Below, piece by piece: positions 54,872 through 64,000 of a DNA stretch of 64,000 nucleotides. Below the pieces are notes generated by a model. It was not told the DNA's origin. It did no database searches and saw only the letters and a program-made list of their open reading frames with translations. Position 1 is the stretch's first letter. Each line of letters opens with the position of its first letter. A program made the translations under genes and the position numbers. The stretch spans positions 310,001 through 374,000 of the forward strand of contig NZ_CADIKC010000008.1 in the NCBI RefSeq assembly GCF_902859805.1, given 5' to 3'. The DNA comes from Paraburkholderia sediminicola (GTDB lineage Bacteria > Pseudomonadota > Gammaproteobacteria > Burkholderiales > Burkholderiaceae).

Positions 54872-55975
54872 TCAGGCTTCGTCGCCTGCGGAATTGCTTG
54901 CCGCGCTGGCTGGCTGACCTGCCGAAGCGGCAATTTCGAGCGCCTTGATACGATCGCGAAGCTTGCCGATGTTACGCAGCAAAGCGGCGCTCTTGTTCCA
55001 GTCCGCATGGTTCACGGCCGGGAATGCACTGGTGTACATGCCAGGCTTCAGCAAGGACTTCGAGACGCCCGACTGCGCCGTGACGATCACATAGTCAGCC
55101 AAGGTGACGTGCCCGGCGATCCCAACCGCGCCGCCGATCATGCAATGACGGCCGATCGTGGTACTGCCCGCAATGCCCGCACAACCGGCGATCACGGTGT
55201 AAGCGCCGACCTTGCAGTTGTGGCCGATCTGCACGAGGTTGTCGATCTTCACGCACTCTTCGATGATTGTGTCTGCCATCGCGCCGCGGTCGATGGTGGT
55301 GTTCGCACCGATTTCGACGTCGGCCGCGATCGACACACCGCCGACCTGCGGAATTTTCACCCAGCTGCCGGTACGCGCATCACCTTCACCGACGAAATCC
55401 GGCGCGAAACCAAAACCGTCGGAACCGATCACCGCGCCGGCGTGCACGATCACGCGCTCGCCGATTTTGCAGCCGTGATACACCGCGACGTTTGGATACA
55501 GATGCGAGCCTGCGCCGATTCGCGTGCCGCGGCCGATCACCACGTTGGCGTCCAGACGCACGTTTTCGCCGATCACCGCGCCCGCTTCCACCGTGACGTG
55601 CGGACCGATCACCGCACTCGCGGCAATCTGGGCCGACGGGTCGATCGTCGCGCTCGGATGCACACCGGGCACGGCCTTGGGCGCTGCCATGTCGATGAAG
55701 GTCTGCGCGACGCGCGCGAAGTAAGCGTACGGATTCGGCGTGACGATGAAGTTACGGCCTGTATGGGAGCTGAGTTTCGAGAGGTCGTCGGCATTGATCA
55801 ACACCGCGCCTGCACGGGTCGTCTCGACCTGCGACAGGTACTTCGGATTGGCGAGGAACGCCAGCTGGTCCGGGCCTGCCTGGTCAAGCGGCGCCAGACT
55901 GCCGACGCGGTGCGAACCCTCTCCGACTACTTCACCGCCGAACCGCCGGACGATGTCCTCAAGCGTAAATGCCAT
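54872..55975 (-). CDS. lpxD: UDP-3-O-acylglucosamine N-acyltransferase
   Basis: This 367-residue beta-helix acyltransferase has an N-terminal uridine-binding domain ([18 protein letters not shown]) and hexapeptide repeats; the catalytic His lies in [12 protein letters not shown]. The C-terminal tail is Ala-rich. ATG 55975 is chosen. A 245-base gap to fabZ has no gene. Confidence 0.96.
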   Translation of the reverse strand: MAFTLEDIVRRFGGEVVGEGSHRVGSLAPLDQAGPDQLAFLANPKYLSQVETTRAGAVLINADDLSKLSSHTGRNFIVTPNPYAYFARVAQTFIDMAAPKAVPGVHPSATIDPSAQIAASAVIGPHVTVEAGAVIGENVRLDANVVIGRGTRIGAGSHLYPNVAVYHGCKIGERVIVHAGAVIGSDGFGFAPDFVGEGDARTGSWVKIPQVGGVSIAADVEIGANTTIDRGAMADTIIEECVKIDNLVQIGHNCKVGAYTVIAGCAGIAGSTTIGRHCMIGGAVGIAGHVTLADYVIVTAQSGVSKSLLKPGMYTSAFPAVNHADWNKSAALLRNIGKLRDRIKALEIAASAGQPASAASNSAGDEA

Positions 55976-56090
55976 GCCTATCCTCTGTCTCCGATCCCAT
56001 GCGAGATGGTTGCTGCACACTCAGTCCAACTTGTCAGTTCTACGGCCTTGCGCTACAACCCAGCCGGCGCCCAGCGCACGGCGCGTGCGT

Positions 56091-56627
56091 TCAGTTACCC
56101 GATGCCGCCAGTGCCTTTAGCACCTGATCGGTAATGTCGATGCGCGGGCTCACGTACACCGCTTCCTGAACGATCAGGTCGTAGTGCTGCTGCTCGGCGA
56201 TCTGCTTGATGACCTTGTTGGCCCGGTCGAGCACCGCCGCCAGCTCTTCATTGCGGCGCTGGTTCAGGTCCTCGCGAAACTCGCGTTGCTTGCGCTGAAA
56301 GTCCGTATCCAGCTGCGACAGATCGCGCTGCTTCTGCGCGCGATCGGCGGCCGACATCGACGCGCCGTTCTTGTCGAGCGAGTCGGACATCGACTTCAGC
56401 TTCTGCGCCATGTCGGCCAGGTCTTTGTCGCGCTTGGCGAACTCCGCCTCGAGCTTGACCTGTGCGGCCTTCGCGGCAGCCGATTCACGCAGGATACGGT
56501 CCGAATTCACCGCAGCGATCCTGGCTTCCTGGGCGTGCGCGACCCCTGCTACGCCGACACCCAGCGTCATTGCCAGCGCCAGCGCGCAAGCCACACGTTT
56601 CGAAAACATACCGGTTCGCAAAGTCAT
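56091..56627 (-). CDS. skp: OmpH/Skp family periplasmic chaperone
   Basis: This 178-residue trimeric chaperone for outer-membrane proteins has a signal peptide (VACALALAMTLGVGVAGVAHA) and a long charged coiled coil (AKAAQVKLEAEFAKRDKDLA). ATG 56627 is chosen; ATG 56609 is also possible. It is next to bamA, as usual. Confidence 0.92.
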   Translation of the reverse strand: MTLRTGMFSKRVACALALAMTLGVGVAGVAHAQEARIAAVNSDRILRESAAAKAAQVKLEAEFAKRDKDLADMAQKLKSMSDSLDKNGASMSAADRAQKQRDLSQLDTDFQRKQREFREDLNQRRNEELAAVLDRANKVIKQIAEQQHYDLIVQEAVYVSPRIDITDQVLKALAASGN

Positions 56628-56701
56628 CCTCTCGATACTGTAGTTTGGCCGGGCCCACCGCCGGAAGCCGCCCGTAAAGGCCCGGGCCACCCTCCGCCGG
56701 A

Positions 56702-59005
56702 TCAGAATGCCGTCCCGATCTGGAACTGGAACTTCTGATACTGGTCGCCCGTGTGCTTCGTGAGCGGGAAGCCCAAGCTGAGCTTGAGCGGGCCGATCGG
56801 CGAGATCCACGCAAGACCGACACCGTAGCCGTAACGCAGGCCGTTCGCGCCGATGCTGTTACCTTCCGTACCCCAGACGTTACCGCCGTCGAGGAACGTG
56901 AAGACACGCAGCGTGCGGTCGTAGCCCGTGCCCGGCAGCGGGAACGTCAACTCGACGTTACCCACCAGCAGCTTCGAGCCGCCGATCGGGTCGTTCGTCT
57001 TCGCATCGCGCGGACCCAGCGAGCTCGGCTCGTAGCCCCGCACCGAACCGATACCGCCCGCGTAGTAGTTCTTGAAAATCGGATATGGCTTGCCGCCGAG
57101 GCCGTTACCGTAACCGCCCTGGAAGTTGAAGCCCAGCACGAAACCACGCGAGAACGAATAATAGTACTGCGCGTTAATGTCGGCCTTGTAGTACTGCGTG
57201 CCGCCGATCGGCGTGCCGTATTCGGCGTTCGCCTGCGTGAAGTAACCACGGCTCGGCACCAGTGCGCTGTCACGCGCGTCGCGCGACCAACCCACCGTGA
57301 TCGGCACGTTGTTCGACACACGGCCAAATTCGTGCACGTAGTCGATATAGCTTTGCGGCGTGTTCGCGTCGATATCCAGCTGGTTCTGCTCGAGGCCCGC
57401 GCCGAAGTACACCGTGTCGACTTCGGAGAACGGAATACCGAACTTCAGGTCACCACCGATCGTGACGATCTTGAAGCTCGAGTCGGTCGAGTAGTACAGC
57501 GGCTGGTACGTACGGTAGTAGACGTCTGTAATGCGCTTGATGCCGTCGACCGTGAAGTACGGGTCGACCTGCGTGACTGTCAAGGTACGGTACGTCTTGG
57601 CGGTATTCACGTTCACCGCGAGACTCGTACCGGAACCGAACACGTTGTCCTGCGACACGCCGGCCGAGAGCACCACCTTGTCCGTCGACGAGAAGCCCGC
57701 GCCCAGCGTGATCGCGCCGGTCGGCTTTTCGGCCACCTTGACGTCCACATCGACCTGGTCGGGCGTGCCTTCCACCGGCACCGTGGTCACGTCCACGTCC
57801 GTGAAGTAGCCGAGGCGGTTGATCCGGTCTTTCGACAGCGCGAGGCGGTTCGAATCGAACCACGAGCTTTCGAGCTGGCGCATTTCGCGGCGCACGACTT
57901 CGTCGCGGGTGCGCGTGTTGCCGACCACGTTGATGCGGCGCACGTACACGCGGCGGCTCGGGTCCACTTGCAGCGTCAGGTCGACCTTGTGGTGTTCCTG
58001 ATCGATCTGCGGCTGCGCGTTGACCGTGGCGAATGCATAGCCGTATTCACCGAGCTTGTCGACGATCGCCTTGGTGGTGGCTTGCAGCTTTTCAGCCGAA
58101 AAGCGGTCACCCGGTTTGATCTTGATGAGCTTGTTCAGCTCCGGCTCGCGGTCGAGCAGGTTACCAGCCAGCTTGATGCTGTTGATCGTGTACGGCTCGC
58201 CTTCGTGCAGCGTAACCGTCAGATACATGTCCTTCTTGTCCGGCGAGATCGACACCTGCGTCGAGTCGATGTTGAACTCGAGGTAGCCGCGATTCAGGTA
58301 ATACGAGCGGACGTTTTCGAGGTCGCCGGTGAGCTTGTCTTTCGCGTACAGATCGTTCTTCGTGTACCACGAGAACCAGTTCGGCGTGGACAACTGCATT
58401 TCGTCGCGCAGCGTACCGGTGCTGAACGCCTTGTTGCCGATGAAGTTGATCTGGCGGATCTTCGCGCTCGGACCTTCAGCCACCGAGAACAGCACCGACA
58501 CGCGATTGCGGTCGATCGGCGTGATCGTGGTGGTGACTTCGGCGGCATAGTAGCCACGCGTCAGGTACTGGCGTTTCAGTTCCTGCTCGGCCTTGTCGAC
58601 GAGTGCCTTGTCGTAATAACGGCCTTGCGACAAACCGACCGCGCGCAGCGCCTTGGTCAGGTTTTCCTTGTCGAACTCGTGAATGCCGGCGAAGTCGATC
58701 GTGCCGATGGCCGGACGTTCCAGCACCTGCACGATGACGACATTGCCTTCCGTCGCGATCTTGACGTCATTGAAGAAGCCCGTGGCGTACAGCGCGCGAA
58801 TGGCTTCGGAGGCCTTGTCGTCGCTAAAGGTGTCGCCTTGCTTGATGGGCAGGTACGCGAACACGGTACCGGGTTCGACGCGTTGCAATCCCTCGATCCG
58901 GATGTCTTGCACCACGAAGGGCGTCGTTGCGTGAGCAACCAGCCCATGCGCGGCAAACGCCGCGGCTATAACCGTCTTTGGAACAAAGCGATGAGGTTTA
59001 AACAA
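56702..59005 (-). CDS. bamA: Outer membrane protein assembly factor BamA
   Basis: This 767-residue Omp85 barrel inserts outer-membrane proteins. The signal peptide ends VAHA; five POTRA domains follow (first FVVQDIRIEGLQRVEPGTVF), then the 16-strand barrel with GGIGSVRGYEPSSLGPRD as conserved loop 6 VRGY/F, and a C-terminal Phe (QFQIGTAF). It lies between rseP and skp. Confidence 0.97.
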   Translation of the reverse strand: MFKPHRFVPKTVIAAAFAAHGLVAHATTPFVVQDIRIEGLQRVEPGTVFAYLPIKQGDTFSDDKASEAIRALYATGFFNDVKIATEGNVVIVQVLERPAIGTIDFAGIHEFDKENLTKALRAVGLSQGRYYDKALVDKAEQELKRQYLTRGYYAAEVTTTITPIDRNRVSVLFSVAEGPSAKIRQINFIGNKAFSTGTLRDEMQLSTPNWFSWYTKNDLYAKDKLTGDLENVRSYYLNRGYLEFNIDSTQVSISPDKKDMYLTVTLHEGEPYTINSIKLAGNLLDREPELNKLIKIKPGDRFSAEKLQATTKAIVDKLGEYGYAFATVNAQPQIDQEHHKVDLTLQVDPSRRVYVRRINVVGNTRTRDEVVRREMRQLESSWFDSNRLALSKDRINRLGYFTDVDVTTVPVEGTPDQVDVDVKVAEKPTGAITLGAGFSSTDKVVLSAGVSQDNVFGSGTSLAVNVNTAKTYRTLTVTQVDPYFTVDGIKRITDVYYRTYQPLYYSTDSSFKIVTIGGDLKFGIPFSEVDTVYFGAGLEQNQLDIDANTPQSYIDYVHEFGRVSNNVPITVGWSRDARDSALVPSRGYFTQANAEYGTPIGGTQYYKADINAQYYYSFSRGFVLGFNFQGGYGNGLGGKPYPIFKNYYAGGIGSVRGYEPSSLGPRDAKTNDPIGGSKLLVGNVELTFPLPGTGYDRTLRVFTFLDGGNVWGTEGNSIGANGLRYGYGVGLAWISPIGPLKLSLGFPLTKHTGDQYQKFQFQIGTAF

Positions 59006-59072
59006 CGTGCTTCCCCAGTGTGTATAGCTGCATCAGGTCGGGCGGTCGCCATCGTGAACGCCGCCAGACACT

Positions 59073-60458
59073 TTAAAAATGGATTAAACGAGCCAGATCG
59101 TTGAACAGCGCAATCGCCGACAACGCGACGATGCAGGCGAGACCCGCCCTCTGAAAAACGAGTTGCCAGCGATCGGAGACAACTTTGCCGGTTACAGCTT
59201 CAACCAAATAATATAACAGATGACCCCCGTCCAATACCGGAATTGGTAACAGGTTCAGTACGCCGAGGCTAATACTGACAAGGGCCAGGAACGACAGGAA
59301 TGCAGATGGACCTAGACGTGCGCTCTTTCCTGCGTAATCGGCAATCGTCACGGGGCCAGAAAGATTTTTCAGCGAAGCCTCGCCGACGATCATCCGCCCG
59401 AACATCCGCACCGAATAGACAGCCAGATCCCACGTACGGCGCGCGCCCAGTTGCAGGCTTTCAACCGGCCCGTAACGCACGTCGATCGACGGCACCTGGG
59501 TAGCGAGTTCCGCACCGATACGGCCGATTTGCTGCCCGCTTGCGTCATCGCGCTGCGACTGCGGAACGATGCGAACGTCTTCCAGCCTGCCCGCGGCTTG
59601 CCCACCACGCTCCACCTGCAGCGTCACGGGTGTGCCGGCGTGCGATTTTACATAAGCGATGAAGGCCGTGGCATTGTCGGTCGGGATACCGTTGATCGCG
59701 CGCAGACGGTCGCCCACCGCAAGGCCTGCCTTTTGCGCCGCGCTCCCCGGCTGCACCCCGGCGACCGTCAGCTTGCCGCCACCCGGCTCGAAACCAAGGC
59801 GCGACATGAAGTCATCGTCGACATCTTTCTCGGTGACGCCACGCAGATCCAGCTGGAAATCCGAGGTGCCGTGCGCATCTTTTGCACTCAGCACGACGCG
59901 CTTGTGATCGAATGCCGCACCCAGCAGTTTCCAGCGCAGGTCCGACCAAGACCGCACTCGCTCAGATTCGCCGGCGTTCTCCGCACGCACCGCAACGATG
60001 GTTTCGCCACCGTCGAAACCGGCCAGCGCGGCCGGCGTATTCGGCGCAGGCGCGGCCACCACAGCCGCTGGCTCCGTCACGCCCGTGGCGAACACGAGGG
60101 CGAACAGCACAATGGCAAGCAGGAAATTCGCGACCGGGCCGGCCGCGACAATCGCGAAACGGCGCCACACCGACTGCCGGTTGAACGCATGCGGCAAGGC
60201 TGCAGCGGGAATCGGCGCCCCGCCGGTCTCGCGCTCGTCGAGCATCTTCACGTAGCCGCCCAGCGGCAGCGCGGCAATCGTCCATTCGGTACCCGTCTTC
60301 GGGCTCACCCATTGGAACAGCGGCTTGCCGAAGCCGATCGAAAAACGCAGCACCTTGACGCCGCACAAACGCGCGACGCTGTAGTGCCCGTACTCGTGGA
60401 CGACCACGAGTACGCCAATCGCGACCGCGAAGGCAAGCAGTTCGATCAGCAGGTTCAT
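59073..60458 (-). CDS. rseP: Site-2 zinc protease RseP
   Basis: This 461-residue membrane metalloprotease releases sigma-E by cutting RseA. The zinc motif HEYGH is at residues 21-25, the third ligand in the PVLDGGHLLYY segment near the C-terminus, and two PDZ domains lie in between. ATG 60458 follows GAGGCGCC. The gene is in the dxr-rseP-bamA order. Confidence 0.96.
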   Translation of the reverse strand: MNLLIELLAFAVAIGVLVVVHEYGHYSVARLCGVKVLRFSIGFGKPLFQWVSPKTGTEWTIAALPLGGYVKMLDERETGGAPIPAAALPHAFNRQSVWRRFAIVAAGPVANFLLAIVLFALVFATGVTEPAAVVAAPAPNTPAALAGFDGGETIVAVRAENAGESERVRSWSDLRWKLLGAAFDHKRVVLSAKDAHGTSDFQLDLRGVTEKDVDDDFMSRLGFEPGGGKLTVAGVQPGSAAQKAGLAVGDRLRAINGIPTDNATAFIAYVKSHAGTPVTLQVERGGQAAGRLEDVRIVPQSQRDDASGQQIGRIGAELATQVPSIDVRYGPVESLQLGARRTWDLAVYSVRMFGRMIVGEASLKNLSGPVTIADYAGKSARLGPSAFLSFLALVSISLGVLNLLPIPVLDGGHLLYYLVEAVTGKVVSDRWQLVFQRAGLACIVALSAIALFNDLARLIHF

Positions 60459-60465
60459 AGGCGCC

Positions 60466-61671
60466 TCACTGGACGGCGCGTTCCGTGCGACGGGCGCCGT
60501 CAGGCAGGCGCGCGATGAAGTCGGCAGCGGCGCGGCGCGCGGCGGCATCCGCTTCGATCACGTCTTCCAGCGCGTGCGCGCTGCGGTTCGGCAACGCGTT
60601 GAGTACGGCGTCGACTACCTGTGCGATTGCCATGAAACCAATCTGGCGCGACAGGAACGCTTCCACAGCGACTTCGTTCGCGGCGTTGAGAGCCGCGCTC
60701 GCGAGGCCTCCCTCGGCCAGCGCCTTCACGGCGAGCGCGAGGCACGGGAAGCGCGTGTAATCCGGTTTTTCGAACGACAGCGATGCGACCTGCAGCAGAT
60801 CCAGTTGGGCCACGCCCGAATCGACGCGGTCCGGAAATGCCAGCGCATGCGCGATCGGCGTGCGCATGTCGGGATTGCCCAGTTGTGCGAGCACCGAGCC
60901 GTCGGCGTACGACACCATCGAATGGATCACGCTTTGCGGGTGAATCAGCACTTCGATGCGCTCACCCGGAAGATCGAAGAGCCAGTGCGCCTCGATCACT
61001 TCGAGGCCTTTATTCATCATCGTGGCGGAGTCGACCGAAATCTTACGGCCCATGACCCAGTTCGGATGCTTGCAGGCTTCGTCCGGCGTGACGTCGACCA
61101 GCGTGGCCGGTTCGCGCGTGCGGAACGGACCGCCTGAAGCGGTCAGGATGATCTTCGAGACGCCGCCATGCTGTGCGGCTTCGCGCGGCAGGCATTGGAA
61201 AATGGCGTTGTGTTCGCTGTCGACCGGCAGCAGCACGGCGCCGTTGTCACGCACCGCGTCCATGAAGATCGCGCCGGACATGACCAGCGCTTCCTTGTTG
61301 GCGAGCAGGATGCGCTTGCCGGCGCGCGCGGCGGCGAGACTCGGCGCGAGGCCTGCCGCACCGACGATCGCCGCTACAACCGTATCGCAGCCGTCACTCT
61401 TCGACACGTCGACGAGCGCTTGCGGCCCGTACGTGACTTCCGTCTTGCAACCCGCTTCACGCAGCTTTGCCGAAACATGCGCAGCGGTATCGGCATCGCC
61501 GACTACCGCGACTTCAGGCCGAAAGCGCAGGCATTGCTCGACGAGTTTGTCGCCGTTGCGATGCGCCGTGAGCGCATAAACCGAAAAGCGTTCGGGATGA
61601 CGCGCGACGACGTCGAGCGTGCTGTCTCCAATCGAGCCCGTGGAACCGAGCAATGTCAGACGTTTTTGCAT
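60466..61671 (-). CDS. dxr: 1-deoxy-D-xylulose 5-phosphate reductoisomerase
   Basis: This 401-residue enzyme starts the committed MEP isoprenoid pathway. NADPH motif [14 protein letters not shown] opens the chain; metal and substrate residues are in [14 protein letters not shown] and the [20 protein letters not shown] helix, here split as [17 protein letters not shown] 61671 is chosen because the upstream extension is non-conserved. Confidence 0.97.
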   Translation of the reverse strand: MQKRLTLLGSTGSIGDSTLDVVARHPERFSVYALTAHRNGDKLVEQCLRFRPEVAVVGDADTAAHVSAKLREAGCKTEVTYGPQALVDVSKSDGCDTVVAAIVGAAGLAPSLAAARAGKRILLANKEALVMSGAIFMDAVRDNGAVLLPVDSEHNAIFQCLPREAAQHGGVSKIILTASGGPFRTREPATLVDVTPDEACKHPNWVMGRKISVDSATMMNKGLEVIEAHWLFDLPGERIEVLIHPQSVIHSMVSYADGSVLAQLGNPDMRTPIAHALAFPDRVDSGVAQLDLLQVASLSFEKPDYTRFPCLALAVKALAEGGLASAALNAANEVAVEAFLSRQIGFMAIAQVVDAVLNALPNRSAHALEDVIEADAAARRAAADFIARLPDGARRTERAVQ

Positions 61672-61681
61672 ATCTCTTTCT

Positions 61682-62503
61682 CTAGCCGAGCAGCAGCATG
61701 GCAAGCGGCAGCACCGGCAACAATGCGTCGATGCGGTCGAGTACGCCACCGTGCCCAGGCAACAGGCCGCTTGAATCTTTCACGCCGGCCTGGCGTTTCA
61801 TCATGGATTCGAACAGGTCGCCCACCACGCTGAACGCCACCAGCAGGGTCAGTGCGAGCAACGTACGTACGGCGCCCCATTGCGCCAGCAGCGCAGAATA
61901 CAGGGTCGGCTCGAACGCGTGCAAAAAGGCCGCCGCCGCCGCGACGATCATCACCACCAGCCAGCCGCCGATCGCGCCCTCCCAGGTCTTACCCGGGCTG
62001 ATGGCAGGCGCCAGCTTGTGTTTTCCGAAAGCTTTTCCAGAGAAGTATGCGCCGATATCGGCCAGCCATACCAATAGGAGCAGCGACAGCACGAAGGCCA
62101 CGCCCTGCATGCGCGCGGCGACGAGAGCATGCCAGCACGCGACGAATACCACAATGCCGGCAAGAAATAGAAACGCGCGCCAGGCGCCTTGCGCGAGGGT
62201 CGGCTTGCGCAGGAGCACGTATGGCCCCGCGATCACCCAGAAAATAGCGGCCGCCTGAAAGAGCGGCCGGGGTTCCTCGACACCGGTGCCGAGCCGCGTG
62301 CTCGCGACCAGCGCCACCGCGGCGACTAACGCGTAAATGACCGGGCCCGCGCCGCCGAGCTTCAGCAGACGCGCCCACTCCCACGCGGCGAACACGACGA
62401 CGAAGGCGATCAACGCGCCAAACGCGCCCACCGGCGCGAACAGCGTGACCGGCAAAAAGATCGCCAGCAGGATGATCGCCGTGATGACACGGGTTTTTAG
62501 CAT
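61682..62503 (-). CDS. cdsA: Phosphatidate cytidylyltransferase
   Basis: This 273-residue membrane enzyme forms CDP-diacylglycerol. It has about eight helices and the C-terminal signature [20 protein letters not shown]. It starts 7 bases inside the uppS stop, so translation is coupled, and precedes dxr. Confidence 0.96.
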   Translation of the reverse strand: MLKTRVITAIILLAIFLPVTLFAPVGAFGALIAFVVVFAAWEWARLLKLGGAGPVIYALVAAVALVASTRLGTGVEEPRPLFQAAAIFWVIAGPYVLLRKPTLAQGAWRAFLFLAGIVVFVACWHALVAARMQGVAFVLSLLLLVWLADIGAYFSGKAFGKHKLAPAISPGKTWEGAIGGWLVVMIVAAAAAFLHAFEPTLYSALLAQWGAVRTLLALTLLVAFSVVGDLFESMMKRQAGVKDSSGLLPGHGGVLDRIDALLPVLPLAMLLLG

Positions 62504-63279
62504 GGAAGCGAATCGACGTTCTGCGATTGCGGCTCGAGTTGAGCACTGGTGCGGCCGAAGCGGCGCTCACGCTCCGCGTAGGATGCGATGGCGTGGCCGA
62601 GCGCGTCGGCGTCGAAATCCGGCCAGAACGTATCGGTGAAGTAGAACTCGGTGTAAGCGAGTTGCCACAGCAGGAAGTTGCTGACACGGCGCTCGCCACC
62701 GGTGCGGATAAAGAGGTCCGGCTCCGGTGCATAAGCCATCGACAGGTGTTCGGCGAACGAGTCTTCGTTCACCTCGACCGCCTTGCCCGCCAGCGCCGAT
62801 TGTTCAGCGAGCTTACGGGTGGCCTGCATGATGTCCCAGCGGCCGCCGTAGTTGGCGGCGATGGTCAGCGTGAGGCGGGTATTGCGCGCGGTTTTGGTTT
62901 CCGCGCGCCTGATCAGGTCGCGGATGCGCGTATCGAATCGGGACAGATCGCCGACCACACGCAGGCGGATGCCGTTCGCGTGCAGCTTGCCGATCTCGCG
63001 CTCCAGCGCGGTAACGAACAGGCGCATCAGGAACGACACTTCGTCGTTCGGGCGGCGCCAGTTTTCCGAGCTGAAGGCAAAGAGCGTCAGATATTCGACG
63101 CCCTGCCGGGCGCAGGCCTCGACGGCCGCACGCACTGCGTCGACGCCGCGCGTATGGCCGGCCACGCGCGGCAGACGGCGCTGGGTCGCCCAACGGCCGT
63201 TGCCGTCCATGATGATCGCGATATGTCGCGGCACCGCGGCGACATCAGGCACGCGCACGGTTGAGCTGGTATAGGTCAT
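62497..63279 (-). CDS. uppS: Undecaprenyl diphosphate synthase
   Basis: This 260-residue cis-prenyltransferase makes the C55 lipid carrier. The signature is [20 protein letters not shown] then [22 protein letters not shown] follows and [19 protein letters not shown] is the conserved C-terminal block. It is placed after frr. Confidence 0.97.
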   Translation of the reverse strand: MTYTSSTVRVPDVAAVPRHIAIIMDGNGRWATQRRLPRVAGHTRGVDAVRAAVEACARQGVEYLTLFAFSSENWRRPNDEVSFLMRLFVTALEREIGKLHANGIRLRVVGDLSRFDTRIRDLIRRAETKTARNTRLTLTIAANYGGRWDIMQATRKLAEQSALAGKAVEVNEDSFAEHLSMAYAPEPDLFIRTGGERRVSNFLLWQLAYTEFYFTDTFWPDFDADALGHAIASYAERERRFGRTSAQLEPQSQNVDSLPC

Positions 63280-63343
63280 GGCCGTCGGGACAGTGACTGC
63301 AAAAAAAGAAGTGGAGATCTTAAAGGTGCTGAGCCAACCGGCC

Positions 63344-63904
63344 TCAGACCGTCATGATCTCGGCTTCTTTGGTCACTACAAGCTTGTCGATTTCCGTGAC
63401 GAACTTGTCCGTCAGTTTCTGAACGTCGTCACCCGCACGGCGCTCGTCATCTTCAGAAATTTCTTTGTCTTTCACGAGCTTCTTCAGTTGCTCGTTTGCA
63501 TCACGGCGCAGGTTACGCACGGCGACCTTGGCCGTTTCCGCCTCGCTCTTGACCACTTTGGTCAGTTCGCGACGGCGTTCTTCGGTCAGCGCGGGCATCG
63601 GCACGCGAATCACGTCGCCCTGCGTAGCCGGGTTCAGACCGAGGTCCGACTCACGGATCGCCTTTTCGACGACCTGGACCATCTTCTTTTCCCACGGCTG
63701 CACACCGATCGTGCGTGCGTCGATCAGCGTCAGATTCGCGACTTGCGAAATCGGCACCGGCGAACCGTAGTAGTCGCACTGGATGTGATCGAGCAGGCCC
63801 GTGTGTGCACGGCCCGTGCGGATCTTCGACAGGTCGTTCTTGAACGCGTCGATGGAACGCTGCATCTTTTGTTCAGCGCCCTTCCTGATATCAGCCACAG
63901 ACAT
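63344..63904 (-). CDS. frr: Ribosome recycling factor
   Basis: This 186-residue factor splits post-termination ribosomes with EF-G. The N-terminus reads [20 protein letters not shown], and the conserved [15 protein letters not shown] and [13 protein letters not shown] regions are present. It is the first gene seen of the leftward envelope block; pyrH would be expected just outside the window. Confidence 0.97.
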   Translation of the reverse strand: MSVADIRKGAEQKMQRSIDAFKNDLSKIRTGRAHTGLLDHIQCDYYGSPVPISQVANLTLIDARTIGVQPWEKKMVQVVEKAIRESDLGLNPATQGDVIRVPMPALTEERRRELTKVVKSEAETAKVAVRNLRRDANEQLKKLVKDKEISEDDERRAGDDVQKLTDKFVTEIDKLVVTKEAEIMTV

Positions 63905-64000
63905 TTTTAAACCTCCGAACCTTCAAAACGGTGCGAGCCGGCCAGCGCGCGCACTATGCGGCGGCCTGGGCTCGCGTTAAAGCCCACGTTATGTGAACGA

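Noticed and set aside
56753-59104. Long open frame antisense to bamA (and similar ones opposite guaA and guaB)
   Set aside because: Low-complexity Arg/Val/Asp sequence with no family motifs; shadows of conserved genes.
1-64000. tRNA, rRNA or CRISPR features
   Set aside because: I saw no cloverleaf-compatible or rRNA-like segments and no regularly spaced repeats; a covariance-model search would be needed to exclude small RNAs.

Overview
The window looks like a chromosomal segment of a GC-rich betaproteobacterium, most likely Burkholderiaceae and probably Paraburkholderia. The signs are the block pyrH-side/frr-uppS-dxr-rseP-bamA-lpx-rnhB, the guaB/guaA, ratA/rnfH/smpB and ppsA/ppsR neighbourhoods, Burkholderia-type general porins, and many LysR, AraC and IclR regulators around aromatic and sugar-acid catabolism. 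Genus is inferred from gene content only; no 16S or other marker was searched.

Layout. 1-3188 (+): the end of benA, then benB, benC and benD, which take benzoate to catechol. 3195-6254 (-): a gentisate operon (maleylpyruvate isomerase, MFS transporter, gentisate 1,2-dioxygenase) converging on ben with a 6-base gap. 6482-9363 (-): a BON-domain protein, a porin and a LysR regulator. 9510-14944 (-): a redox and electrophile cluster (quinone oxidoreductase, SDR, SnoaL-like, WrbA, DoxX, pirin, SDR). 15111-17142 (-): an AraC and a second LysR regulator. 17453-21190 (+): fumarylpyruvate hydrolase, two NTF2/SnoaL-like proteins and an AAHS-type aromatic-acid transporter. These complete gentisate -> maleylpyruvate -> fumarylpyruvate -> fumarate + pyruvate. 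21324-25564 (+): an orphan fimbrial protein, an unusual chemoreceptor and a GT9 glycosyltransferase. 25619-31560 (-) with a divergent IclR (+): a sugar/sugar-acid ABC operon with dehydratase and mutarotase. 32600-38100: an accessory patch with IS-like remnants, a DUF2844 protein, a second chemoreceptor and an OsmC-YcaO fusion gene that is visibly poorer in GC. 38165-64000: core genome (guaA, guaB, DMT exporter, rnfH, ratA, smpB, qmcA/nfeD, ppsA/ppsR, an RNA methyltransferase, rnhB, lpxB-lpxA-fabZ-lpxD-skp-bamA-rseP-dxr-cdsA-uppS-frr).

Main discovery. Three gentisate-related transcription units that are not contiguous (6254 leftward, the porin-BON unit, and nagK rightward) share one promoter architecture with invariant spacing: a 21-bp box GTRATC-N9-GATCAC, 17 bp, TTRGAC, 18 bp, then an ATA-core -10. 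The box is centred near -65, where LysR-type activators bind, so this looks like a local gentisate regulon that includes an outer-membrane porin and a periplasmic BON protein. A fourth promoter, upstream of the AAHS transporter, has the same TTGGAC-N18 core but a different palindrome.

Other points: a chemoreceptor whose Cache-like domain lies after the signalling domain; a decayed zinc-ribbon gene with a one-base frameshift; a MarR N-terminal remnant; and two 63-bp repeats, 81% identical, bracketing the MCP/DUF2844 block, one of them running into an IS6-type transposase remnant. No rRNA, tRNA or CRISPR array was recognised.
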